From assembly GCA_019359285.1 (NCBI GenBank), contig JAHHHQ010000071.1, positions 1 through 56,467 on the forward strand: a DNA stretch of 56,467 bases, written 5' to 3'. The notes under the pieces were generated by a model. That model saw only the letters and a program-made list of their open reading frames with translations, did no database searches and had not been told where the DNA came from. A program made the position numbers and the translations under genes. This DNA comes from Nodosilinea sp. WJT8-NPBG4 (GTDB taxonomy: Bacteria > Cyanobacteriota > Cyanobacteriia > Phormidesmidales > Phormidesmidaceae). Positions 28,950 to 36,818 of the stretch are shown here, piece by piece. The stretch's first letter is position 1; every line of letters begins with the position of its first letter.

Positions 28950-29900
28950 TTACTTGGAGCTGAAATTCTTCAGCCAATTCATGAACAGAGGTCTATCGTT
29001 ATTGGTTGAATTTTCATACCATTCAGAACAAATATAGTACTCACGCCCATAAACGGTTACAGGCTCTGCCCAGTAGCGAAAGGGTTTCTTTTCGCCAGCT
29101 TGAACAGGTCTCAAAAGTGGGTGTTGGATGCCAAAAGTTTCCTTAGAGTAAGCAAAAGTCTGCATCTTCTCAATTTCCTCCAAAGACACAGCATTCTCTT
29201 GCAAGAGTTTCCGAAGTTCAGTTTTAACTAAAACTCCAATCTTCATTTCATCTAAACTTGCAGCAGACGAGCGATCGAGATTTGTCCTTGTCTCGGCTAA
29301 AGAGTGTGATATATCAGGTATAGCCTTGGCTAATGTTTGGGGAGAGAGATCACTCAAAGAACCACCACTTTGGAAGAGGTTGTACATCTGAATACTTCGA
29401 ACAAATAGCTCAGAGGTGTCTGCGATAGAGGGAATAGCTCGAATAATCGGGTCAAGTACTGTTACCCTAAAGCCATCATTTGCCAGCAGTCTAAGCTTAA
29501 AACCAAGGCCATATTTTCTTAAAAGGGTTTGGCAGTCTTCGATGTATGGATTTAGCAGAGCTAGAAACGACGGGTGAATTTTAGGAGATGCGAAGATGAT
29601 TTCTCCTGATGCACAACCCAAGTACAAATATACACAGATAGCAGTTCTAATATATTTCTTGATCACCCGTGCTGCTGTTTTCTCAGCACCCCCATAGTTC
29701 AATCCGCCCTCATGGAAGGCTACGTCAATGGCATAAACAGACGAGCCGGTTTGCAGGCCAACATCCATCTGTTCAAAGCAGATACCCAAGACATCTACCT
29801 CTGCTTGCCGAATTAATTGTTCGAAGCTATTTCTACCAAACAAACTGGCTTCATATCTGTCTTGAAAAAGCTGAGATGCTTCTGCAACGAGAGCTTCCAT
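28950..29900 (-). CDS. Unknown protein in an A/T-rich island; nuclease-like N-terminal half is possible
   Basis: A 316-residue soluble protein without a family I can name. Residues ~30-110 include EVDVLGICFEQMDVG, VYAIDVAFHEGGLNYG and ARVIKKYIRTAICVYLY, then GEIIFASPKIHP: a strand-strand-helix order with acidic residues, reminiscent of PD-(D/E)XK nucleases, though the expected Lys is not evident. The C-terminal half has LVKTELRKLLQENA and PFRYWAEPVTVYGREYYICSEWYEN. Codon use and base composition are clearly more A/T-rich than in all neighbours, pointing to recent acquisition. It is isolated, with gaps on both sides. A defence or phage-related origin is an inference from composition only. Confidence 0.6.
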   Translation of the reverse strand: MEALVAEASQLFQDRYEASLFGRNSFEQLIRQAEVDVLGICFEQMDVGLQTGSSVYAIDVAFHEGGLNYGGAEKTAARVIKKYIRTAICVYLYLGCASGEIIFASPKIHPSFLALLNPYIEDCQTLLRKYGLGFKLRLLANDGFRVTVLDPIIRAIPSIADTSELFVRSIQMYNLFQSGGSLSDLSPQTLAKAIPDISHSLAETRTNLDRSSAASLDEMKIGVLVKTELRKLLQENAVSLEEIEKMQTFAYSKETFGIQHPLLRPVQAGEKKPFRYWAEPVTVYGREYYICSEWYENSTNNDRPLFMNWLKNFSSK

Positions 29901-30143
29901 GGCTTTTTCTCCCTCGGCGTACCGACTCCATGTTCCAGTTGAGGGCTTCCAATTGAGTTGGACAATCTGACAAGATTTTACGTGGCGGAGCTAGGAGAAG
30001 AACAGAGATTCGCCCATCTCAAGCTTCATGCAAGATTTCTCACCATTTTTTTCATGGTCAGTTCACCACTTAATATACGTGCTTGTCTCAAGACCCGTAA
30101 CAAGTAAGTCAAGGTCTACAGAGAATAAGAGTATCCCATTGCT

Positions 30144-31280
30144 TTAGAGCTGCACTATATCTAATCGGGAGGTCGCTAAGCGATCCATCCACCCTGAGAG
30201 GAAGGCGTGGTTGGCGGCTCGCTCGCGGGGGTCTTGGGTATCGGCGGGGTGGGGAAGCAGCCCTTGCAGCGAGGCGCTGGTGACGCAAAACATTGACTTT
30301 TGGAAGCTCTGGCAAATCTTGACTCGTACATCGTCGAGGCCACGACCGCTGGATTGGTAAAACGCCGTTAGATAGTCAGGTAGATAGTGGCGCATATCCT
30401 GCATTAGCAGAGTGGGGGGGATGCCCGCCCCGCCAATAGGTAGGGGGTCAGCATAGAGAGCACCATACTCAAAGCGACCCTGGTCGGCGGAGATTTGATT
30501 AGCTTGAGCATTGTAGGAAACTGTTCCCAAAAACGGCGTGCCGCGAAAGAACACCGCCTCCACGTAGGGCACCGCCACATCCATCAAAAATGTCAGCCCA
30601 GCGGACTTGGGCAGCAGCTCGTAGCTAGTTCCGTTAATCTCGACGGCATAGGTGATGGGGTTCGCCGCCGCCGCCACCAATCCCGCTTTGACAAAAGCCA
30701 CCACCTCAGGAATGGTCTGCACCTTGCCTGCATCGTAGGCGTCGGACAGGTCGATAAACAGATCGCTCATCACCCGCCAGAACTGGCCTAGGGCGCTGTA
30801 ATAAGCTAGCTGACGCACCTGCTCGGGCAAAAAGTCAGGGAATAGACCATTTAACGCCCGAATAGGTAGGTTAGTTTTGATCTTGGCAGCAACAGCGGCC
30901 TGACATTGCTGCAAAAAGTCGTCGCTATCGAGGTATTCGTCCATTTTGCCGCCGCCGTGCCAGAGCATGGTTTTCATGCAGTATTCGGCGTACTCAAAGT
31001 TGATGCGATCGTGCCACCAGTGGCGCAGCAGCTGCGGCAGCGTCACCTTACCGTTGAAGTACTTGAAAAACGGAAACAACACCAAGAACTGATGATCGGC
31101 GATGTAGATCAGGTTCTTGGAGTAGGCATCAAGCACCACCCCGTAGCTCTTGAGAATGCCCACCACTTCAATCACGTTGTTTTCGGAGTCAGGCAGCAGC
31201 GCCTCGGCACTCAGCAGCTTTTGAATAAAGGGTTCTAGGGGGTGAGAGTTAGCTTTGGCCAGGGATAGGGTCTTGGTCAT
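30144..31280 (-). CDS. cupB: CO2 hydration protein (Cup/ChpX-type)
   Basis: A 378-residue CupA/CupB (ChpX/Y) family protein, the carbonic-anhydrase-like subunit that converts CO2 to bicarbonate on the NDH-1MS complexes. Family stretches: LKSYGVVLDAYSKNLIYIAD, FPFFKYFNGK, and the HWWHDRINFEYAEYCMKTM segment rich in His and acidic residues near the proposed zinc site. The length fits CupB/ChpX (constitutive system) better than the longer CupA/ChpY, and no cupS follows, so the cupB reading is favoured but not certain. Its ATG overlaps the ndhD stop by four bases (ATGA); last gene of the ndhF-ndhD-cup operon. Confidence 0.85.
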   Translation of the reverse strand: MTKTLSLAKANSHPLEPFIQKLLSAEALLPDSENNVIEVVGILKSYGVVLDAYSKNLIYIADHQFLVLFPFFKYFNGKVTLPQLLRHWWHDRINFEYAEYCMKTMLWHGGGKMDEYLDSDDFLQQCQAAVAAKIKTNLPIRALNGLFPDFLPEQVRQLAYYSALGQFWRVMSDLFIDLSDAYDAGKVQTIPEVVAFVKAGLVAAAANPITYAVEINGTSYELLPKSAGLTFLMDVAVPYVEAVFFRGTPFLGTVSYNAQANQISADQGRFEYGALYADPLPIGGAGIPPTLLMQDMRHYLPDYLTAFYQSSGRGLDDVRVKICQSFQKSMFCVTSASLQGLLPHPADTQDPRERAANHAFLSGWMDRLATSRLDIVQL

Positions 31281-32908
31281 GGCAGGGAAATCTCAACGCT
31301 GGGGGCGGCAAAGACAGGCAAAACGGGAGTTGGCAGGGTTAGGGCCGGGTCAACAAAAAGGGTGTCGGCAACGGCGGGTACAGCCGTGGGGGCAAACTGG
31401 GTCCTGGCCTGCACAAAGCCCTGGTAGGGCTGGTGCAATGCCAGGGTGATATTTTCGCTCCAGCGGGCTAGCCAGTTAGGCTGAAGCCCAAAAGCGATAA
31501 TCAGCACGGCCAGACCCAGGGCAGGGGCGCGATCGCGCCAGGTCACCGAGGGCAGCTCAATATCAAGCTGAGGCGCAACGGTAGGAGGGGCGATCGCCAG
31601 TCGACCAAAGAAAACCCGGTTCACCAGCAGCAAAAAGTAAACCGCCGTCAGGCCCGAGCCCACCATGCACAGCAGCGTCTGCACCGGGAAGATCAAAAAG
31701 CTGCCTCGAAACACCAGAAACTCAGAAATAAACCCCACCATACCGGGAATACCAGCGCTGGCCATCACCCCGAGGATCATCATCGATCCGACAAAGGGCA
31801 AACCCCGTTCGGGGTTCAGCAGGCCGCGTAGCACCGTCATGTCGCGGGTGCCCGTGGCTTTATACACCACCCCTACCAGCAAAAACAGCAGCGCCGAAAT
31901 CAGCCCGTGGCTGATCATCTGAAACACCGTCGCCACAATACTCACTGGAGTGGAAGCCGCTGCCGCCAGCAGTACATAGCCCATGTGGCCAATGGAGCTG
32001 TAGGCCACCATTTTTTTCATGTCTGTTTGGGCGATCGCCGCTAGCGATCCATAGAGCACGCTGATCACAGCCCAGGTCGCCATCCAGGGGGCCAGAGCCA
32101 TCCAGGCATCAGGCAGTAGGCCCAAGCCAAAGCGCACTACACCGTAGGTGCCCAGCTTTAGCAACACTCCGGCCAGCAGCACCGACACCGGCGTTGACGC
32201 CTCCACGTGGGCATCGGGCAGCCAGGTGTGAAATGGAAACAGCGGTACCTTGATGCCAAAGCCGATCAGCAGTGCTACCAACAGAGAAATCTGCTGAGCC
32301 AGAGGTAGCGCCGCGGCCAGACCGCTATCGTAGTCAAAGCTGGTGTTACCCGACAGCCACACCAGGCCCAAAAAGGCTCCCAAGATCAGCACCCCCGATA
32401 GGGCGGTGTAGATCAAAAATTTAGTGGCAGCGTAGCCTCGCCGCGACCCACCCCAGATGGCAATCAACAGGTACAGCGGAATTAGCTCTAACTCGTAAAA
32501 GATAAAAAACAGCAGCAGGTTAGCCGCTAAAAACGCTCCGGCCACGGCGCTGTTAATTACCAGCAGCAGCACGTAGTAGAGCCGAGTCCGGTGCAGGGTT
32601 GGTTCGCTGATGTAGATCGCTACCAGGCTCAGCAGGCTATTGACCGCCAGCAGCGGTAGAGACAGCCCATCGAGGCCCAGGCGATAGCTCAGTCCCAGGG
32701 GCTCAACCCAGGGCAGCAGTTCCTCAAACTGAAATCCTGGAGTAGCTAGCTCAAATTGAGTAGCCAGAAAACCAATCAACGCCAGACTCAGGGCCAAACC
32801 AATGCCGCTGACGACTTTAGCGGTTTGCGCCTCTAGCTTGCCAGGCCACAGGATCAACACCAGGGCTGCCACCAGCGGAATTAAAATCAGTGCACTCAGC
32901 ATCGCCAA
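31277..32908 (-). CDS. ndhD4: NAD(P)H-quinone oxidoreductase subunit D of the CO2-uptake type
   Basis: A 543-residue antiporter-like proton-pumping subunit with about 14 membrane helices. Marks: the Lys-bearing GFGIKVPLFPFHTWLPDAHVEA, the KKMVAYSSIGHMGYVLL stretch, and GMVGFISEFLVF later. Placement between ndhF and cup assigns it to NDH-1MS or MS'. I favour D4 (constitutive) because of the CupB-like partner; D3 cannot be excluded by eye. Its ATG lies 3 bases after the ndhF stop and its stop overlaps cup, showing tight co-translation. Confidence 0.85.
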   Translation of the reverse strand: MAMLSALILIPLVAALVLILWPGKLEAQTAKVVSGIGLALSLALIGFLATQFELATPGFQFEELLPWVEPLGLSYRLGLDGLSLPLLAVNSLLSLVAIYISEPTLHRTRLYYVLLLVINSAVAGAFLAANLLLFFIFYELELIPLYLLIAIWGGSRRGYAATKFLIYTALSGVLILGAFLGLVWLSGNTSFDYDSGLAAALPLAQQISLLVALLIGFGIKVPLFPFHTWLPDAHVEASTPVSVLLAGVLLKLGTYGVVRFGLGLLPDAWMALAPWMATWAVISVLYGSLAAIAQTDMKKMVAYSSIGHMGYVLLAAAASTPVSIVATVFQMISHGLISALLFLLVGVVYKATGTRDMTVLRGLLNPERGLPFVGSMMILGVMASAGIPGMVGFISEFLVFRGSFLIFPVQTLLCMVGSGLTAVYFLLLVNRVFFGRLAIAPPTVAPQLDIELPSVTWRDRAPALGLAVLIIAFGLQPNWLARWSENITLALHQPYQGFVQARTQFAPTAVPAVADTLFVDPALTLPTPVLPVFAAPSVEISLP

Positions 32909-32911
32909 CCG

Positions 32912-34747
32912 TTACCAAAGCGTCCAGGTCATGAAAATTCCGAGCAGCCCTACCCCGGCAAAGATAGTCAGCAGGTAGAGCTGCGACTGGCCCGAGGCGC
33001 TGTATTTGAGCCCCTCACCGCCAAACAGCGAAGCCAGGCCCACTCCGTTTACCAGGCCGTCCACCACGTATTGGTCAAACCAGCTGCTAAACCGGGCCAG
33101 GGTGGACACCGCCGCCACCACAGTTTTTTCGTAGAGGCGTTCGGTGTAAAAGTCGTAGGCTAGCAGATCTTGGGCAATGCGCAGGGATCGGTTGAGCGAT
33201 CGCGCCAGCGATTTCGACAGAGGTACCGTCGCCCCTACCGCTACTCCTATCCAGCCCGACGCCAGCGTCAGCCCTGCGATCGGCCAGTTGATATATTGCC
33301 AAGGGGGCAGCACTAGCAGCTTGCCCAGGATCAGCGGCAGCAGCAGAGTAATGATCGATAGGGTAACCATCGGTACCGCCATCTGCCACGGCACCTCTGG
33401 AGCGCGGCGGGTTTTGGGCTGAGGTGTCCCCAAAAACACCAGACGAAAGACCCGCGTCAGATTCAGTGCCGTGAGCCCGTTGACCAGCAGAAACACCAGT
33501 GTCAGCAGCGGATAGTCACGGCTGAGAAAATCGGCTCCCATCCGCAACCCCCAGAAGCAGCCCAAGGGCACCACCCCGACCATCCCTAGAGCGCCGGTCA
33601 CAAACGCTAGGCTAGTCGCCGGCATTTTTCTCCCTAGACCGCCCAGCTCAGTCATGTTTTGGCAGTTGGTGGTCATAATAATTGACCCCACCGCCATAAA
33701 GAGCAGTGCCTTGGCTACAGCGTGGGTCAGCAGCAGCAGCAGCGCCACACCCGGCCAGGTCGTACCGACAGCAATAAACACCAGCCCCAGGTAGGCACTC
33801 GTAGAGTAAGAGAACGTACGCTTCAGGTCGACCTGGGCCAAGGCAACTAGAGACCCGCCCAGGGCCGTCACTGTACCGATAACCACCAGCGTGCCCAGGG
33901 CTACCGGCGACAGCACCACAATCGGCTGCAGGCGAATCAAGATGTAGGCACCGCAGGTCACCACCACCGAGTTCCGCAAAATTGAGGCAGGGTTTGGCCC
34001 TTCCATCGCTTCATCAAGCCACAGGTGGAGCGGAAACTGCGCGCATTTACCAATCGGCCCGGCGATCAGCGCCAGCCCTAGGAGAGTAGCCATGGCGGGG
34101 GATAGATTCTCTACCTTGACCCACTCGTAGAGATCGTTGAAGTCAAGGCTGCCCGCCAGACAGGCCAGGGAAACCACTCCCATCAGCAGCAGCACGTCAC
34201 CAATGCGCTTAGTTAAGAAGGCGTCGCGGGCAGCGGTCACCACTAGAGGCTGGGCATACCAAAAACCCACCAGCAGGTAGGTCGACAGCGTTAGCATCTC
34301 CAGCAGCGAGTAGGAGACAAACAGCGATCCGCTTAACACCAGCCCGCTCATGGCAGATTCAAAGACTCCCATCAGGGAATAGAAGCGGGCTAGGGCCCAG
34401 TCTTTCTCTAAGTAGCCTAGGGCAAAGACCTGGGCCAGCAGACTGAGGCCCGTAATCAGCTCCAGGGCACCTAGGTTGAGCACCGAAATGTCGAGGGCTA
34501 GAGTGAGGTGTAGATCGGCAAAGTCAAACCAGGAAAACAGCAATTCCTGAGGCCCCTGATTCCAAATGCCGCGAAAGGCCATGAGCCCGTGAACAAAGGA
34601 CACCACGGTCATCACAATGTTGAGGTAGGCCGATGGTCGAGGGCCGGTGCGGCGAATCAACCCCGTGGACCAGGGCAGCGATAGCAGCGCCCCAATGAGG
34701 CCATACATCGGCAGCAGCCAGCTGGTCTCAACAAAAAATTGGGTCAT
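32912..34747 (-). CDS. ndhF4: NAD(P)H-quinone oxidoreductase subunit F of the CO2-uptake type
   Basis: A 611-residue NuoL/NdhF-like membrane subunit. Motifs: LLEMLTLSTYLLVGFWY, AGPIGKCAQFPLHLWLDEAMEGP (membrane Lys and the HLWL-D-AMEGP signature), ILRNSVVVTCGAYIL, and DLKRTFSYSTSAYLGL. The C-terminal part carries the lateral helix region ending in LYLLTIFAGVGLL. The ATG at 34745-34747 gives MTQFFVETSWLLPMYG; an upstream TTG would add seven residues without a ribosome site. First gene of the leftward ndhF-ndhD-cup operon, divergent from ccmK2. F4 rather than F3 is inferred from the Cup type. Confidence 0.87.
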   Translation of the reverse strand: MTQFFVETSWLLPMYGLIGALLSLPWSTGLIRRTGPRPSAYLNIVMTVVSFVHGLMAFRGIWNQGPQELLFSWFDFADLHLTLALDISVLNLGALELITGLSLLAQVFALGYLEKDWALARFYSLMGVFESAMSGLVLSGSLFVSYSLLEMLTLSTYLLVGFWYAQPLVVTAARDAFLTKRIGDVLLLMGVVSLACLAGSLDFNDLYEWVKVENLSPAMATLLGLALIAGPIGKCAQFPLHLWLDEAMEGPNPASILRNSVVVTCGAYILIRLQPIVVLSPVALGTLVVIGTVTALGGSLVALAQVDLKRTFSYSTSAYLGLVFIAVGTTWPGVALLLLLTHAVAKALLFMAVGSIIMTTNCQNMTELGGLGRKMPATSLAFVTGALGMVGVVPLGCFWGLRMGADFLSRDYPLLTLVFLLVNGLTALNLTRVFRLVFLGTPQPKTRRAPEVPWQMAVPMVTLSIITLLLPLILGKLLVLPPWQYINWPIAGLTLASGWIGVAVGATVPLSKSLARSLNRSLRIAQDLLAYDFYTERLYEKTVVAAVSTLARFSSWFDQYVVDGLVNGVGLASLFGGEGLKYSASGQSQLYLLTIFAGVGLLGIFMTWTLW

Positions 34748-35598
34748 CCCGACGTTCTCTGACAACACCTTAAATGCTTATCTCCAACGGCGATGGTTCA
34801 GCAGATAAAAGGCTACGGCTGCCAAAATCCGGCGGCCCCAGCTCAAAAGTTGACCAAGCGACGCACCTTCGTGCCGCCACCAGCTGTTTACCTATGGTCG
34901 CAGCAGCTTGCTGGCAGCTGAGCCAAATCAAAGCGCAGCCTGCGGCGTCAGATCTAAACTGACAGTCAACTCATCAGCCCCAACCCGCCAGAGAATCCGT
35001 CGGGCTGAGCACGACCCTCTCCAAAGCTGGCAGGGCAAAATATAGACCTCTTGCCTCTATCTCAAAGCGTTTTGCTATTCTACCTGATTCCCTGAGGGGA
35101 ATCGGCCCAAGAGCCTTGAGTTTAGAGGGTTAACCTATAAAGACTCCTGAAGCGATCGATTAGAAATCACAACCCAATCTAAGGCGTTCGTACTGAGGAT
35201 CAATAAATTTAGAGATTTGGGTGGCCTGCCTCAGCTTAGACGAACGCTAGGACGACCTACGCTTTTTACCGCCTGCCGATTCAGCCGAGTCTCAAGCCTA
35301 AGCCGCGGTGAGCAGACACTATCGCCAACCTGTGGATTGATTACGAGAAAAAAACCTTTACGTCATCAGCTTTAATAATATTCAACATTAGCAACAATCA
35401 TTGGGGCTTATATTGCAAAAGTGACTACGGACACCTATGCTTAATCTGTCATCAAAAATTTTTGGGCAATCTGAAGTTTTGCTTCCCCAACGGTGATTTC
35501 CGGCTTGTCATCTTTTGGGACGTTTTTTTGCGCCTGAACAGCGGACAAAGTGCGTTAGGTAAACCAGGGTTGTCTAAGTTTATAAGGAGATTTCGACT
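34748..35598. other. Divergent control region of the two CO2-concentrating operons
   Basis: About 850 bases without a convincing gene. On the right it holds a good promoter for ccmK2 (35413-35441) and a ~150-base leader. Near the centre, GCGTTCGT-ACTGAGG (35184-35198) and CCTCAG-CTTAG-ACGAACGC (35229-35247) form an imperfect inverted repeat. The leftward ndhF promoter must lie here too but is not obvious. I looked for the CcmR/CmpR-type TTA-N7/8-TAA operator and found only near misses with other spacings. A 62-residue frame at 34774 has no coding character. Confidence 0.6.
35413..35441 (+). promoter_or_regulatory. Sigma-70-type promoter of the ccm operon
   Basis: TTGCAA (35413-35418) and TATGCT (35436-35441) are separated by exactly 17 bases. 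Transcription would begin near 35448, leaving a leader of about 150 bases before the strong ribosome site AAGGAG (35584-35589) of ccmK2. Confidence 0.6.
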
Positions 35599-35907
35599 AT
35601 GCCGATTGCTGTGGGAATGATTGAAACGCTGGGTTTTCCGGCTGTAGTAGAAGCCGCTGACGCGATGGTAAAAGCGGCCCGAGTTACCCTGGTGGGCTAC
35701 GAAAAAATCGGCAGCGGCCGTGTCACCGTGATTGTGCGGGGCGACGTGTCTGAGGTGCAGGCCTCGGTAGCAGCTGGTGTTGAAAATGTGAAGCGAGTTA
35801 ATGGCGGCGAAGTTCTGTCGACTCACATCATTGCTCGTCCTCACGAAAACCTGGAATTTGTTCTGCCCATTCGCTACACCGAAGCGGTAGAGCAGTTTCG
35901 CAGCTAG
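35599..35907 (+). CDS. ccmK2: Carboxysome shell hexamer protein CcmK2
   Basis: A 102-residue single BMC (Pfam 00936) domain. Six copies make a flat hexamer tile of the β-carboxysome shell, with a small pore for metabolites. Marks: MPIAVGMIETLGFPAVVEA, the pore-lining KIGSGRVTVIVRGD, and the edge Lys/Arg motif of HIIARPHENLEFVLP. The short C terminus (VEQFRS) and first position in the operon match CcmK2, the usual major shell protein. A strong AAGGAG ribosome site lies nine bases ahead. The stop codon lies in a terminator-like hairpin, likely allowing more CcmK2 than downstream proteins. Confidence 0.95.
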   Translation: MPIAVGMIETLGFPAVVEAADAMVKAARVTLVGYEKIGSGRVTVIVRGDVSEVQASVAAGVENVKRVNGGEVLSTHIIARPHENLEFVLPIRYTEAVEQFRS

Positions 35908-35928
35908 GTCTTAGCAGTGCGGTTTTTT
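35899..35928 (+). terminator. Terminator-like hairpin on the ccmK2 stop codon
   Basis: CGCAGCTA (35899-35906) pairs with TAGC and TGCG (35912-35915 and 35918-35921) across a 5-base loop and a 2-base bulge, followed one base later by six T residues (35923-35928). The stop TAG is inside the stem. Because five more ccm genes follow, it would act as a partial terminator or 3'-end stabiliser. Confidence 0.5.
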
Positions 35929-36046
35929 GAGACCCATTCGTTCTAAGGTTTAAGGGTCTACTGGGCTGGTGGGCCTGGCCTTGGGTGAGGCTAATTCAGC
36001 ACTCGTTTGAGCTCCTGTATTCTCTGAAAAAAAGGCATATAAAAGC

Positions 36047-36385
36047 ATGGCAATTGCAGTTGGTATGGTCGAGACGTTGGGCTTCCCCGCTGTGGTGGAA
36101 GCTGCCGACGCGATGGTGAAAGCGGCCCGGGTCACCCTGGTGGGCTATGAGAAAATCGGCAGCGGTCGTGTCACCGTTATCATTCGCGGCGACGTGTCTG
36201 AAGTTCAGGCTTCCGTAGCAGCCGGTATTGAGAACGTGAAGCGGGTCAATGGCGGCCAAGTGCTGTCTACCCACATCATTGCTCGTCCCCACGAAAACCT
36301 GGAATTTGTTCTGCCCATTCGCTATACCGAGGCGGTAGAGCAGTTTAGAGAGAGCGTCAGCGGCATCCGCCCCTACGGCAGATAA
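36047..36385 (+). CDS. ccmK1: Carboxysome shell hexamer protein CcmK1
   Basis: A 112-residue BMC-domain shell protein, almost identical to CcmK2 over its first ~98 residues (M-I to M-V near 8, V to I in VTVIIRGD, E to Q in GGQVLS) but with a ten-residue C-terminal extension, ESVSGIRPYGR. The pair matches the ccmK2-ccmK1 tandem of β-cyanobacteria and probably arose by duplication. It makes hexamers or mixed hexamers in the shell. It follows ccmK2 by 139 bases, and ccmL starts six bases after its stop. Confidence 0.93.
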   Translation: MAIAVGMVETLGFPAVVEAADAMVKAARVTLVGYEKIGSGRVTVIIRGDVSEVQASVAAGIENVKRVNGGQVLSTHIIARPHENLEFVLPIRYTEAVEQFRESVSGIRPYGR

Positions 36386-36391
36386 GTCATT

Positions 36392-36694
36392 ATGCTCTTG
36401 GCTAAGGTTCGTGGCACGGTAGTTAGCACCTGCAAGGATCCTAGCTTGAGCGGCACAAAGTTTTTACTGGTGCAGCTCATTAGCGAAACTGGTGACTTGC
36501 TGCCTGACTATACGGTGGCCGCCGATGTGGTAGGAGCGGGGCCCGGCGAATGGGTGTTAATTACCCAGGGCAGCGGGGCCCGCCAGCAGCGCGGCTACGA
36601 AAATCGTCCTGTGGATGCGGCGGTGGTTGCCATTGTCGATACCGTGAGTCTCGACAGCGGCAATCTCTACAACAAGCGAGATGATTTTAGCTAG
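36392..36694 (+). CDS. ccmL: Carboxysome shell vertex protein CcmL
   Basis: A 100-residue EutN/CcmL-type protein; pentamers cap the twelve vertices of the icosahedral shell. Marks: MLLAKVRGTVVSTCKDPSL, KFLLVQLI, and VLITQGSGARQQ in the second half, then the AVVAIVDTVSL strand. Full family length. Six bases after ccmK1, 124 before ccmM. Confidence 0.95.
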   Translation: MLLAKVRGTVVSTCKDPSLSGTKFLLVQLISETGDLLPDYTVAADVVGAGPGEWVLITQGSGARQQRGYENRPVDAAVVAIVDTVSLDSGNLYNKRDDFS

Positions 36695-36818
36695 CTGGTC
36701 TTTACACTGAGCGGTCCAGTTCAGCTAGCGCAGGCAGAGACTACACTCTCCCCATAATTAGCTCATTTCTGTGGTTGAGCAGCTAGTTAGTTGGGGTTTT
36801 TTGGGAGGACGTACGGCA

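Noticed and set aside
34774..34962. A possible 62-residue gene between ndhF and ccmK2
   Set aside because: No ribosome site, coding bias or recognisable sequence; it overlaps the region needed for the ndhF promoter.
35041..35460. CcmR/CmpR operators of the form TTA-N7/8-TAA
   Set aside because: Only TTA...TAA pairs with spacings of 5 or 6 were found near 35120-35140, which do not meet the consensus.
36695..36818. A second attenuator between ccmL and ccmM
   Set aside because: TAGCTCA and TGAGCAGCTA can pair before a T-run in GGGGTTTTTTGGG, but the stem is short and the run lies 10 bases beyond it, so it falls short of the ccmK2 case.
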